NCBI GenBank assembly: GCA_964636985.1
Contig: CAZWSX010000024.1
Span: 1 to 64,000 of the forward strand
From: CAZWSX01 sp964636985
GTDB lineage: Bacteria; Planctomycetota; Planctomycetia; Pirellulales; Pirellulaceae
Reading direction: 5' to 3'
DNA: 64,000 nucleotides
The translations under genes and the position numbers were made by a program. Shown here piece after piece: positions 24,824-33,601 of this stretch (position 1 is its first letter; each line of letters begins with the position of its first letter). The notes beneath the pieces were generated by a model, which did not search any database, was not told where the DNA came from, and was given only the letters and a program-made list of their open reading frames with translations.

Positions 24824-26179
24824 TCACCGTCGCGCGTCGCCCACAAACCGCGGTTCGGTTCGCGTCTTTGACAGCGAAATCACCGCCCGCTTGCCGTCGG
24901 TGAAGTAGGGATCGCCCGTCAGGTTGTGCCGCGGTTCCTCAGGCGGGCAGGCGCCGACTCCGTCGACGTAACCGATCGCTTCTACGCGTTCGGCACGCAG
25001 CAAGTCCTCCACGACGTAGTCGCGCGACTCGTCCACATCCGGATCGACCCGATGCGTCGTGAGGTTCCATACCTGCGTGGTGAAGCGGACGCCGATGTCG
25101 CGGCTGATTTGCCCCACCCACACCGGGCGATCGCCAAAACGAATCGGCGTCAACCACAGCCGCAAGTGAAGGCGCTCGTTAATCGAGTGGCGAATGCGCT
25201 GCAACGCGACATCCTGGCTGCGGCCGAACAGATGCAAAGGGCTGACCGGAGAATAGCGGTACTGCACTCCCAGCAAGAACGCCTTCGCCGTCTTCCAGCA
25301 CGTGGCCAGCGTGACGGTCTCGCACTCATCCCAGCGCGCGGCAAATGCCCCCAGCACCGTTTCGAACTCGCCAATCACAATCAAGTTGACCGGGTCCCCA
25401 TGACGGTGCCCCGAACCGTTGGTCGTTGCAGGCGGCATATCGCGCAACCGCTGCGTTAGTTGAGGCACGTCGCACGCAACAAGGTCGGCCGCAGTGTAAA
25501 GGTCGGCGAAGTCGCGCGAGTGATAATCGGCCGCGATGCCCGGAACCGGAACCACGAAGGTGAGGTCGACCGCAGGTTCGCGCGGGCCTTGCGAGAACCC
25601 GCTCAGCTCCGCGGGACCATCTTCAGTGCCAGCGCCGCCGGTGGAGTGCAAACAAACGCGAACCGTTTTGGTCCCTGAGTCGAGCGTCACGTAGACGAAG
25701 CCTTCCGCATTGTCGCCAGGCGCGATTGGCCGCAGCGGAAAGGCTTGGTGGCGGAAGCACTCGTCCATCCGCCGGTTGGCGCGAGTCGCGGCCAACGCCT
25801 TGAGCGGCAACAGAAGCAGGAGCGGCAGGAAGTGCAAAGCCGCAATCCCGATTGCCGAGAGCCGCTTGAGCACGGAATAGTGCAAGATGCCGGCTGCTTC
25901 GAGCGGCGTGAAGTAGTGCGGATCGATCTCGAGAACCGACAGCCGCAGCGGGGTGGGACCCTTGTTCTCAACATAGAGGAAGACCGGCTGGATGCCGCGG
26001 CGCGCGAGTGGAACACCAAAGAACTGATGGCTCTCCTGCGCCGACAAGACGGCCACGGTCACCTTTGCTTGCGGCGCCTCTTGTGTCTGACTCCGCGCTA
26101 GGAAGGAACGAATCTCGGGTCGCGGTTCATAGACCAGCCAAAAGATGCTCCGCAAGATTCGTGATACGCGTGAAAACAT
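24824..26179 (-). CDS. LssY C-terminal-like domain protein with two membrane segments
   Basis: A 451-residue protein. The N-terminal half has a small beta domain (about 30-80) and a hydrophobic stretch around 105-125 (FLPLLLLLPLKALAA). The C-terminal half matches the LssY_C pattern: DPVNLIVIGEFE, WDECETVTLATCWK, SPVSPLHLFGRSQDVALQR, LRLWLTPIRFGDRPVWVGQISRDIG and THRVDPDVDESRDYVVEDLL. That domain is found alone or fused to phosphatase/DedA modules in lipid-related proteins; its activity is not established. ATG 26179 follows AAGGTG; an in-frame TTG at 26191 is an alternative. Confidence 0.82.
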   Translation of the reverse strand: MFSRVSRILRSIFWLVYEPRPEIRSFLARSQTQEAPQAKVTVAVLSAQESHQFFGVPLARRGIQPVFLYVENKGPTPLRLSVLEIDPHYFTPLEAAGILHYSVLKRLSAIGIAALHFLPLLLLLPLKALAATRANRRMDECFRHQAFPLRPIAPGDNAEGFVYVTLDSGTKTVRVCLHSTGGAGTEDGPAELSGFSQGPREPAVDLTFVVPVPGIAADYHSRDFADLYTAADLVACDVPQLTQRLRDMPPATTNGSGHRHGDPVNLIVIGEFETVLGAFAARWDECETVTLATCWKTAKAFLLGVQYRYSPVSPLHLFGRSQDVALQRIRHSINERLHLRLWLTPIRFGDRPVWVGQISRDIGVRFTTQVWNLTTHRVDPDVDESRDYVVEDLLRAERVEAIGYVDGVGACPPEEPRHNLTGDPYFTDGKRAVISLSKTRTEPRFVGDARR

Positions 26180-26661
26180 AGTCACCTTCAATCGATCGGA
26201 GCAGGGTGCTGTCGTTGCCTCATCTCAGGTCCGGCAAAACTTCCACGAACCGCTAAGCCTGGTGTCCAGCCGCTCATGGTCAACTGATCACGAGCTCGCA
26301 TAGTCAGAGGCTCGTAAGCGATCTTACCGGATCGTCATCACATAGAAAGAAGCAAACGAATCGCCATGGTAATCCGATTTCTTGCCTTGTTTTCAACAAC
26401 TTCTGCGGCAAACCACCAAAGCAAAGCGGTTTTTCTCTTGCGAAAAAATTACTTGTTCAACGAGCGCGAAACCCGCGAGAGACATCTTCATCGAAGTGGT
26501 GTTAGTCGTGAATGTCTGAGGATGAAGACACGAAATGACAGAAGCCATGAAACGGCAAGGGATCTTTGCGACGGAGTGTAAATCGCAACGTGGTTGATAA
26601 AGACGCTAACGCCGATCATGCCGACCAGAACTCCAGCAAGAGTTCTGCGGGAGGCAGCAGC
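26180..26661. other. Gene-free stretch between divergent genes
   Basis: About 470 bases between the divergent LssY-like and LRR genes. It is less GC-rich in the middle (26380-26460). Short open frames here show no protein character and no ribosome binding site. It probably contains both promoters, but I cannot place them. The ribosome binding site of the LRR gene (GGGAGG) is at 26649-26654. Confidence 0.4.
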
Positions 26662-27507
26662 ATGCTATCACTCGGGCAAGCCGCGCCACGGAGCCAGCAG
26701 TCTCCCGACTTGCTGAATATCGAATTAGCAAAAATCGATCTGTCTCAATGGTTTGCGCCATCGGTGGGTCGGGTCCTCGCAGTCGTGCTTGTCGTCCAAG
26801 GGCTTCTCTTCCTCTCCGATCAATACGAGTGGGGCATCTTCGGCAAGGGCCACGCGGTCCTCGTTACCGTCGCCGCAACGGCATTTCTCTTGCTCGTACT
26901 AGGTGGTTGCGTCCTGGTCAGTTTCATCACGCAGTCCCGGTCGCAATTCAGCCTGGCGACAATGCTGTTCATGTTTCCGGTGATGGCGATTCCGTGCGCC
27001 TGGCTGGCCCACGATATGGAGGTCGCCCGGCGGCAGCGAGATGTCGTTGAGTCGTTGCGAGTTCCCCATCGAGAATGGCTGTATGGTGGTGAGCCGCGCG
27101 GATTTAGCGTTCCCATGATGCGCGACACGCAACTGGCGGCTCGGTTGCAAACCCAGCTAGGAAAAGAGTTCTTCTCGGACGTCACCTATGTCGAAATGCA
27201 CGATGCCGAAGATGCCGACGTCGATGCACTGACCAGTCTCACCAGGCTCGACATGCTTGTGCTGGATCAAAGCCCCATTTCGGATGCCGCCTTGGCCAAC
27301 TTGACAGTGCATAAACATTTGCGCGGGGTATCGCTGATCGATTCGCAAATTACCGACGGAGGCTTAGAGCACCTCAAGAAGCTGCCGCACCTCAAGTGGA
27401 TTTTCCTGGCCGGCACGGCGGTCACCGACCGTGGAGTGAAGGAACTCAAGGAAGCCTTGCCCGAGTGCAAAGTCGTCCGCTCCCGCTACTGGTCGCGGCA
27501 TTGGTGA
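26662..27507 (+). CDS. Membrane-anchored leucine-rich-repeat protein (paralogue 3)
   Basis: A 281-residue protein. After a polar head of about 35 residues come the family N-terminal block: WFAPSVGRVLAVVLVVQ, the GKGHAVLVTVAATAFLLLVL helix and the QFSLATMLFMFPVMAIPCAW segment (here CAW instead of CGW). Only about four LRR units follow (SPISDAALANL, QITDGGLEHL, AVTDRGVKEL), closing with ALPECKVV as in paralogue 2. ATG 26662 has GGGAGG seven bases upstream; the open frame goes back to a TTG at 26566 but without support. Confidence 0.82.
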   Translation: MLSLGQAAPRSQQSPDLLNIELAKIDLSQWFAPSVGRVLAVVLVVQGLLFLSDQYEWGIFGKGHAVLVTVAATAFLLLVLGGCVLVSFITQSRSQFSLATMLFMFPVMAIPCAWLAHDMEVARRQRDVVESLRVPHREWLYGGEPRGFSVPMMRDTQLAARLQTQLGKEFFSDVTYVEMHDAEDADVDALTSLTRLDMLVLDQSPISDAALANLTVHKHLRGVSLIDSQITDGGLEHLKKLPHLKWIFLAGTAVTDRGVKELKEALPECKVVRSRYWSRHW

Positions 27508-27512
27508 GACCA

Positions 27513-27662
27513 GAAAGGGAGCAGGGGTGAGTGGGGGATGGGGAATGAAACTCATCCACTTCGCAAATCACAAATCATCAATCAATCATCAATCTCGAAA
27601 TCATCCCGGCCTCTTCCTCGCCGATTCCCTCTCCGTGCCCTCCGTCTCTCCGTGGTGAATTT
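27513..27662. repeat. Partial composite intergenic element
   Basis: G-rich tract at 27517-27545, A/T-rich R3 arm at 27551-27602 and a right-type arm at 27628-27661 (CTCTCCG, TGCCCTCCG, TCTCTCCG, TGGTGAA). The left purine arm is missing. The rest of the 27508-27852 gap shows nothing recognised except the ribosome binding site GGAGAGG at 27841-27847. Confidence 0.6.
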
Positions 27663-27852
27663 CCCCCGCGGGCCCCCAACCTAAAGAAACCGTCACCCCT
27701 CTCCGCGTAACTGTCCAGCCGGCCGCACATCGTAATTACCGGATGCGCCGGTTACGCTTGCGACGCGGCAAAAACCGGGTTTTGAGCCTCCAAACCTGCG
27801 GGGGATCGCGATGGCGGGACTGGGGGTGCCCCTGTAAACTGGAGAGGTTCGG

Positions 27853-29484
27853 ATGATGCTGCTTTTTAAGGGACTCCCCATGCCCTGGTTGCTCGATACG
27901 CAGTTGCTCTATACCCAGATGAAGAAATACTCCCCGCTCGTCGCCGGTCTGCTGGCCCTGTCGATGGTCCTCACCGCCAACCGCTGGGCGGCCAGCTGCC
28001 CCTTTTGCACGGCCCAAGCCCAGACCCTTTCGGAAGAAATGGAGTCGATGGACGCTGTGATCATCGCCAAGATGGTCGAGCCTCCCGCTAAGCCATCCAA
28101 AGACGATAAGGACTCCGCGCTTCCGCTCGCCACTTTCCAAGTGGTCGAAGTCCTCAAAGGGGATGGGCTCATTAAGAAAGACCAAAAGGTCGCCGCGGCG
28201 TTCTACAGCGAACCCAAACCCAACGCCAAATACCTGATCATGGGCGTCGACCCCGCCGCCTCCCCAACGGCCTCCGACAGCGAACCCTCCAGCGTCAAGC
28301 CTAAGAGCGGCAAGATCCAACTCACGTGGACGACGCCGGCCTCGATCGGCCCCGAAGTCGAAGACTACTTGCACCAATTGCCGAAGCTCCCCAAGCAAGG
28401 GCTGGAGCGGATCAGCTTCTTCTACAAGTATCTGGAGTGCCCCACCGAGTTGTTGGCCCGCGATTCATTCGACGAGTTCGCCCGCACACCGTACGACACG
28501 GTGAAGGAAATCAAGTCGGAGATGAACAAGGAACAACTTTGGAGCTGGATTCGCAATCCAGAGCTCCCGATCCATCGCCGCCGTTTGTATTTGACGATGC
28601 TCGGGATCTGCGGCGATCAAAGCGACATCCCCCAATTGGAAGCGCTACTTAAAGCCGAGAAGCGGTCGGACCGCGCCGCACTCGATGCCCTGGTCGCTTC
28701 CTACCTGACGCTCAAGGGTGAAGACGGCGTCGCCTTGGTTGAAGACCTGTTCCTGAAAAACCCCAAGGCCGAATATCCGGATCTCTACTCGACCATCATG
28801 TCGCTGCGAGTCCTCTCGGAAGAGATCAAAACCGTTCCGCAACAGCGGCTCATCCAAGCATTCCGCACGCTGTTGGAACGTCCCGACCTCGCCGACCTGG
28901 TGATTCCTGACCTGGCTCGCTACGAAGACTGGGACAGCCTCGACCGGCTGGTCGAACTCTATCGCACGGCCGATCCGAAAACGACGTTCGTCCGAGTGCC
29001 CGTGGTGAACTTCGTTCGCGCTTGCCCTCTTCCCAAAGCGGAAGCTGCCCTGGAAGAATTGAAGAAGATCGATCCCGAATCGGTCCGCAAGGCCAACAGC
29101 TTGTTCCCCTTCAGCCCCAAGTCAGGCGACCGGAACAAGCCACCCCAATCGAGCTACTTTGAAGGGGCCGATCCAGAAAAGACCGGCGTCGATCAGAACG
29201 TTGCACTGGCGTCAGCCACTAGCGAAGTTGCCTCGGCTACCAGCGAAGTGAAAACAGCACCAGGTGTCGCGACCGCGGAAGCAAATAGCCCGTCGGCAAC
29301 TAGCAGTTCTCGCCGACGCACCTTTGCCGTAAATGCCGGAGTTGCCCCAGCGAAGGCACTTGCAAAGAATTCTCAAAACACACCGCCGAACTTTTGGCTG
29401 GTTCTCGGCGTACCGTGGGGGTTGGGAGTCGTCTGCTTCCTTGCCCAGTCGTGGTTTTTAAGCGGAGCGAGCCGCCGCTCCTAA
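27853..29484 (+). CDS. Conserved secreted/membrane protein with CPFC motif
   Basis: A 543-residue protein. Its N-terminal signal sequence contains MKKYSPLVAGLLALSMVLTA, and a CPFC motif follows directly after cleavage (AASCPFCTAQ). The first 150 residues look like a beta domain (DAVIIAKMVEPP, ATFQVVEVLKGDG). A long helical, HEAT-like region (about 190-420) follows, then a Ser/Thr/Ala-rich linker and a C-terminal transmembrane helix (FWLVLGVPWGLGVVCFLAQ). So it is probably an extracytoplasmic protein anchored by its C-terminus. ATG 27853 is supported by GGAGAGG; ATG 27919 would start directly at the signal peptide. First gene of a three-gene cluster with two DUF3299-like proteins. Confidence 0.75.
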   Translation: MMLLFKGLPMPWLLDTQLLYTQMKKYSPLVAGLLALSMVLTANRWAASCPFCTAQAQTLSEEMESMDAVIIAKMVEPPAKPSKDDKDSALPLATFQVVEVLKGDGLIKKDQKVAAAFYSEPKPNAKYLIMGVDPAASPTASDSEPSSVKPKSGKIQLTWTTPASIGPEVEDYLHQLPKLPKQGLERISFFYKYLECPTELLARDSFDEFARTPYDTVKEIKSEMNKEQLWSWIRNPELPIHRRRLYLTMLGICGDQSDIPQLEALLKAEKRSDRAALDALVASYLTLKGEDGVALVEDLFLKNPKAEYPDLYSTIMSLRVLSEEIKTVPQQRLIQAFRTLLERPDLADLVIPDLARYEDWDSLDRLVELYRTADPKTTFVRVPVVNFVRACPLPKAEAALEELKKIDPESVRKANSLFPFSPKSGDRNKPPQSSYFEGADPEKTGVDQNVALASATSEVASATSEVKTAPGVATAEANSPSATSSSRRRTFAVNAGVAPAKALAKNSQNTPPNFWLVLGVPWGLGVVCFLAQSWFLSGASRRS

Positions 29485-29586
29485 CGCGGCGTCCTAAGTG
29501 GATTGCCTCGGGATAGGTGCCACGCGCAGCAAGGAGGATGCGTTGTGGTGGTGAGATGTTGGCGTAAGCATTTTGGATAAGTGGCC

Positions 29587-30330
29587 ATGAGCGTGACAGA
29601 GCAAGATCGTTTCCAATCGCCTGCAAATTCCTCTACGGAAGCGGCACCGCGAAAAGGGATGTCGGAATTCCACGACGGCGTTTCCGACACCGACCCGGAG
29701 TTCGTCGATTACCGCGTTGTCAACCGCTCGGCCGTAGTCGCCATCGTGATCGCCATCCTCGGCTTGATGGGCGTTGTCTTTCCGCAGTTGCTGGTGATCC
29801 CCGCGCTAGGGGCGATCGTCGCGCTGGTCGGCATGCGCACCATCGCCAAGTTCCCCAAAGAATACTCCGGCATGGGCCTGGCCACCTTCGGCCTGATTGC
29901 CAACCTCGGCATCGGAGTTTGGGGCGCGGCCTATCACATCTACGTCTACCAAACCGAAGTGAAGGAAGGCTACAAGCGAGTCTCGTTTTACGAGTTGCAG
30001 CCGCCCAACGGCTACATGTTCCCGTCCGCCGCGCAGGAACTCGACAATCAAAAGATCTTCATCAAGGGATACATCCACCCCAGCGTCAGCTCGTTGGGAA
30101 AAGTCCGCGAGTTCGTCCTCGTCCCGGACATGGGAACCTGCTGCTTCGGTGGGCAACCCAAGCTGACCGACATGATCCTGATCAAAACCGACGACGATAG
30201 CGCCACCGCCTACGGCCGCCACCAAATCAAGCTGCACGGCGAGTTCCACTTCGACCCCATCCGCCGCCGCGACTTCGGCAAAGACGCCAAAGGCGTTTGC
30301 TACGAAATGAATGTGACCGACGTAAAGTAG
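29587..30330 (+). CDS. Membrane protein with DUF3299-like extracytoplasmic domain
   Basis: A 247-residue protein: polar head, two or three transmembrane helices (about 48-70, 70-85 and 98-120), then a soluble C-terminal domain of about 120 residues. The latter reads NQKIFIKGYIHPS, VREFVLVPDMGTCCFGGQP and MILIKTDDD, closely paralleling the domain of the next gene (KLRGFMLPG, EFVLVRDNLECCFGPG). Both carry the CCFG motif typical of DUF3299 proteins. Function is not known; the invariant Cys-Cys pair suggests metal or redox chemistry. Part of the cluster 27853-31138. Confidence 0.75.
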   Translation: MSVTEQDRFQSPANSSTEAAPRKGMSEFHDGVSDTDPEFVDYRVVNRSAVVAIVIAILGLMGVVFPQLLVIPALGAIVALVGMRTIAKFPKEYSGMGLATFGLIANLGIGVWGAAYHIYVYQTEVKEGYKRVSFYELQPPNGYMFPSAAQELDNQKIFIKGYIHPSVSSLGKVREFVLVPDMGTCCFGGQPKLTDMILIKTDDDSATAYGRHQIKLHGEFHFDPIRRRDFGKDAKGVCYEMNVTDVK

Positions 30331-30355
30331 CGACTCACCGGTTAACGCGAAGGTA

Positions 30356-30377
30356 GGACGGACAATCCTGTCCGTCC
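30356..30377. repeat. Short hairpin repeat (family R1), copy e
   Basis: GGACGGACA / TGTCCGTCC, loop ATCC. The outer stem pair changed from G...C to G...C with an internal C-to-G swap on one arm and the matching G-to-C on the other, so pairing is preserved. Confidence 0.75.
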
Positions 30378-30541
30378 AAGGTTGACGTAGCCCCTATCAA
30401 ACACGTTCATCCGGCCTCACCTACGTTATTCCATCAGAATGCCGTAGGACTGCTTCCCGCCGTGACGTAGAATTACGAGGACGATTGCTCCCACGCTCCC
30501 CAAGCCCACCCTCCCGCCGCTTCCTTGCCGGAGCCCGCCGC

Positions 30542-31138
30542 ATGCCTTCTCGCATTTCCCCCATGAGGCGCGCCGTATTCCTTGCGGCCGGTGCCGTGAC
30601 CTTGTCGACCATCCTGGCACTCAGCCTGCCTGGCATCGCCGTCGAAAACAACTCCTCCAAGCAAGAGTCAGGCAAGCAAGATAGCGCCAAGCAGGAATCG
30701 TCGAAGCCCGATCCCTCCAAGCAAGACGCTCCCAAGCCAGACGCATCTAAGCAAGCGGCCGCCAAGGGGAAGCGGATCGATATCACGTTCGACGATCTCA
30801 AGTTCGGCATCGAGAAGGGGCAAAAGTACAAGCCCGAGATGCTGACCGACCGGATCAAGGAACTCGATGGCAAGCCGGTCAAACTCCGCGGCTTCATGCT
30901 CCCTGGTTACTCACAGCGCAACATCACCGAGTTCGTTCTGGTCCGCGACAACCTGGAATGTTGCTTCGGCCCCGGCGCCGCCCTCTACGATTGCATTGTC
31001 GTCAAGCTCAAAGACACCAAGGCCAATTTCAGCATCAAGCCCATCGCCGTGGAAGGAATCTTCTCCGTGAACGTCATGGAAGACCCCGACGGCAACCACC
31101 TGGCCGTCTTTCAACTAGATGGAACGAAGGTACAGTAA
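30542..31138 (+). CDS. Secreted DUF3299-like protein with lysine/serine repeat linker
   Basis: A 198-residue protein. Signal peptide (MRRAVFLAAGAVTLSTILAL) and then a low-complexity linker of about 35 residues made of KQ(E/D)S- and KPD-type units. The DUF3299-like domain follows: ITFDDLKFGIEKGQKY, LDGKPVKLRGFMLPGYSQ, EFVLVRDNLECCFGPG and YDCIVVKLKDTK. The linker would let the domain reach away from the membrane if the signal stays uncleaved. It shares the CCFG motif with the gene just upstream, which suggests the two work together. The start is ATG 30542 or 30563. Confidence 0.78.
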   Translation: MPSRISPMRRAVFLAAGAVTLSTILALSLPGIAVENNSSKQESGKQDSAKQESSKPDPSKQDAPKPDASKQAAAKGKRIDITFDDLKFGIEKGQKYKPEMLTDRIKELDGKPVKLRGFMLPGYSQRNITEFVLVRDNLECCFGPGAALYDCIVVKLKDTKANFSIKPIAVEGIFSVNVMEDPDGNHLAVFQLDGTKVQ

Positions 31139-31139
31139 C

Positions 31140-31425
31140 AGCCCGGCACTAAAGAAAGTAGGACGGACAATCCTGTCCGTCAGCGGTTGGCTGTTTCGTG
31201 AAGGTGGAGTCTGGAGCGTAGGCACTCCACTTCGCAAATCAACAATCAGAAATCATCAATCGATTAATCTCCCCCCAGATTGATCAGGTGATTGATGATT
31301 GATTATTTTTGATTTCAGAAGTGAAAGCTCCCGCTCTCCTTCGACTCCCATTCTCCCCGTCCGATAGAGACCGTACGGAACGCTGGTTCCAGGTTCGCTA
31401 CAATACGTTGGAAAGAACGGGGTAG
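31140..31425. repeat. Composite repeat region with complete R3 inverted repeat
   Basis: R1 hairpin at 31161-31181, then the A/T-rich R3 module as a full inverted repeat (left arm 31229-31268 starting CACTTCGCAAATCA; right arm 31276-31322 ending AGAAGTG), then a pyrimidine tract 31330-31362. No purine-rich terminal arms are found here. No gene in the gap. Confidence 0.7.
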
Positions 31426-31429
31426 CGGT

Positions 31430-32572
31430 ATGCCGACCACACCATCGCCAGGCGATCTTCCTCGCACCAAGCCGCGTTGGTACGTCCCTACGCCCGCCAA
31501 GTTCTTGCTGGCCGTGCTGATCGTGCAGAGCATCCTTTTCCTTTCGGCTCACTATCAGTGGTTCTGGTTCAACCAGCACAAGGGCTATACCGTTCTGATC
31601 ACGGTCGCTGCCACGGCCATTCTTTTGTTTCTGCTCGCTCTGGCGGTTGGGATCAGCCAATTCTTCAAATCCAAAGCACAGTTCAGCCTTGCCACGCTCC
31701 TGTTAATGGTTCCGGTGATGGCGATTCCCTGCGGCTGGCTCGCAAGGGACGTGGCTCTGGCCCGCGAGCTACAAGAACTCACCAAAAGTATGTCTGGGTC
31801 CGGCGATTTGGATTTCAAGTTTTTTCTTAGCGGGCGAATACCCGCGCCAGTGAAGCCACAACGGTCGCTCCTTGCCGACTTCCTTAAGAACTGGCTTGGG
31901 GAGTACGTTTTCAAAGATGTGGACTGGAAGTATGCGAACTGTAACGGAAAGATGCCCAAGGGGATCCGCTTGTTGACGAGGCTTGAAAGCCTGACTTGCC
32001 AATCGGCAACGGATGCCGATATGGCGTATCTTCGCGGGCTCGACCTGCATCACTTAGACCTCTCGCATTCGCAAGTCACCGATACTGGCTTGAAGCTGCT
32101 GGGCCCTTTGCCGGCGCTGCAAACACTCTCCCTGGACGGGACCAGCGTTACAGGCGACGGTCTGCGCCAACTCGGCGAGCTTAACGTACTGTATCACTTA
32201 AAGCTTTCGAATTCGCGAGTCACCGATACCGGCTTGGAACCGCTGGGTCATTTCCCGGCGCTCCAAATCCTGACCCTTGATGGCACGAAAGTCTCTGGCG
32301 ACGGCCTAAAGCATCTCCAGGGACTCGGGCGCATCAATCACATCAATCTCAATAACACGCCTTTGACGGACGTCGGCTTGTTGCATCTTGGCAAAATCGA
32401 CAACCTGGAGATGCTCTGGATTAACCGAACCAACGTGACCGACGCCGGGCTACAGCACCTGTACGGACTCAAAAAACTGCGAATCGTCTTGGTTAACGAC
32501 ACCGCTGTTACCGACGAGGGCGCGGCCGCCCTTCGAACAGCAGTCCGCAGCTGCGCCGTCGACCGCGACTGA
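31430..32572 (+). CDS. Membrane-anchored leucine-rich-repeat protein (paralogue 4)
   Basis: A 380-residue protein. It has the full N-terminal block: KPRWYVPTPAKFLLAVLIVQ, then FNQHKGYTVLITVAATA, then QFSLATLLLMVPVMAIPCGW and LARDVALAREL. Compare the gene at 936: FNRNKGYTVLVTIAVSA, nearly identical over this stretch. About eight LRR units of 24 residues follow (VTDTGLKLL, VTGDGLRQL, VTDTGLEPL, VSGDGLKHL, LTDVGLLHL, VTDAGLQHL). Two consecutive 48-residue double units are almost the same, so recent internal duplication is likely. The start is at ATG 31430. Confidence 0.87.
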   Translation: MPTTPSPGDLPRTKPRWYVPTPAKFLLAVLIVQSILFLSAHYQWFWFNQHKGYTVLITVAATAILLFLLALAVGISQFFKSKAQFSLATLLLMVPVMAIPCGWLARDVALARELQELTKSMSGSGDLDFKFFLSGRIPAPVKPQRSLLADFLKNWLGEYVFKDVDWKYANCNGKMPKGIRLLTRLESLTCQSATDADMAYLRGLDLHHLDLSHSQVTDTGLKLLGPLPALQTLSLDGTSVTGDGLRQLGELNVLYHLKLSNSRVTDTGLEPLGHFPALQILTLDGTKVSGDGLKHLQGLGRINHINLNNTPLTDVGLLHLGKIDNLEMLWINRTNVTDAGLQHLYGLKKLRIVLVNDTAVTDEGAAALRTAVRSCAVDRD

Positions 32573-32584
32573 GTATTCAAATCG

Positions 32585-33409
32585 TCACTGCGCGATGCGT
32601 TTGACCAGATCGCCATAAAACAAGTTCGGCGTCTGGAACGCTTCCTCCGGCAGCACGCGATAACTAGCCAGTCGGTTCTCGACATAGTCCCAGCCCGCAT
32701 GAGCGGCCATATCAAACGCCGCCAGGCCGCGCGCGATCCGCTCTTCCTTAGACGCAAAGTTCGCGAACCAAAGCAACTTCCCCTTCGGAAAATACGCAAA
32801 TCGAACCGGCGGCTTGAGAGCGATCCACTTCACCAGCGGCCAATCGAACGCAGCGAGCGCCCGTTCAATCGACGGGCCAACGATGTGCTGCTGTTCGTTG
32901 AGGAAGTGAGCCTCGAAGACGATACGCTTTTCAGCATCGCTCAAACGTTTGCCGGCTCGCTTGGCCGCGTGCATCCGGTTGATCGCTTCCAGCATCTCCG
33001 GCGGCACGAGCTCGGCGGCATCGGGATGATCGCCCCATGTGGCCGCGAAATGGAATTGTGCGTAAGTATCAGCACACACGCGGCGATTGACTTCGCGAAA
33101 AGCATCGGCGAAGTCATCCAGCTTCTTCAGCTGCGCAGCACGATAGGCGGCATCGACTGGATACTGCCAGGCCAGCACGCGTCCCAGCTGTAATCCAAAC
33201 CGAAAATACCCACCCGCCCATAACGCCCCATGTGCGGCAATCAGCGGAAAAGCATGATTGCGTCCCGAATCGCGAAAGAGCTGCCGGTAAACGCTTGCCC
33301 GCTGAGCCAGATCCGTCAGCTGCCCGGCCAGCCGTGTTCCGGTTGTGCTTAGTTCCTCATACCTCGTCCGCAAAGCCTCGCGGGAAAGAGGGCGTGTTGC
33401 AGTCGCCAT
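32585..33409 (-). CDS. Hypothetical conserved soluble protein
   Basis: A 274-residue largely helical protein without signal peptide. It contains QFHFAATWGDHPDAAELVPPEMLEAI and AHFLNEQQHIVGPSIERAL, which look like well-conserved blocks with histidines and acidic residues possibly forming a binding site. I do not recognise the family. The start at 33409 is supported by GGAG. It is convergent with the LRR gene (12 bases between stops). Confidence 0.6.
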   Translation of the reverse strand: MATATRPLSREALRTRYEELSTTGTRLAGQLTDLAQRASVYRQLFRDSGRNHAFPLIAAHGALWAGGYFRFGLQLGRVLAWQYPVDAAYRAAQLKKLDDFADAFREVNRRVCADTYAQFHFAATWGDHPDAAELVPPEMLEAINRMHAAKRAGKRLSDAEKRIVFEAHFLNEQQHIVGPSIERALAAFDWPLVKWIALKPPVRFAYFPKGKLLWFANFASKEERIARGLAAFDMAAHAGWDYVENRLASYRVLPEEAFQTPNLFYGDLVKRIAQ

Positions 33410-33601
33410 CGTCGCATCTCCAGTGAGAATCGTTTTGGATTCGTTCGCACCGGATTACCCGCGACGCTGGAATGGCATTCACATGGTCGTTAGAACGGGG
33501 TTGGAAGATTTTTCTGCCATACCATCGGTGATGGCGGCGATGAGTGATACGAGCGAACATGGTTTGGTTCGCGATGCCACCCTTGACCGAAGGACTCTCG
33601 T

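Noticed and set aside
26366..26581. 71-codon open frame between divergent genes
   Set aside because: Composition is not protein-like and the frame has no start context; the region more likely holds promoters.
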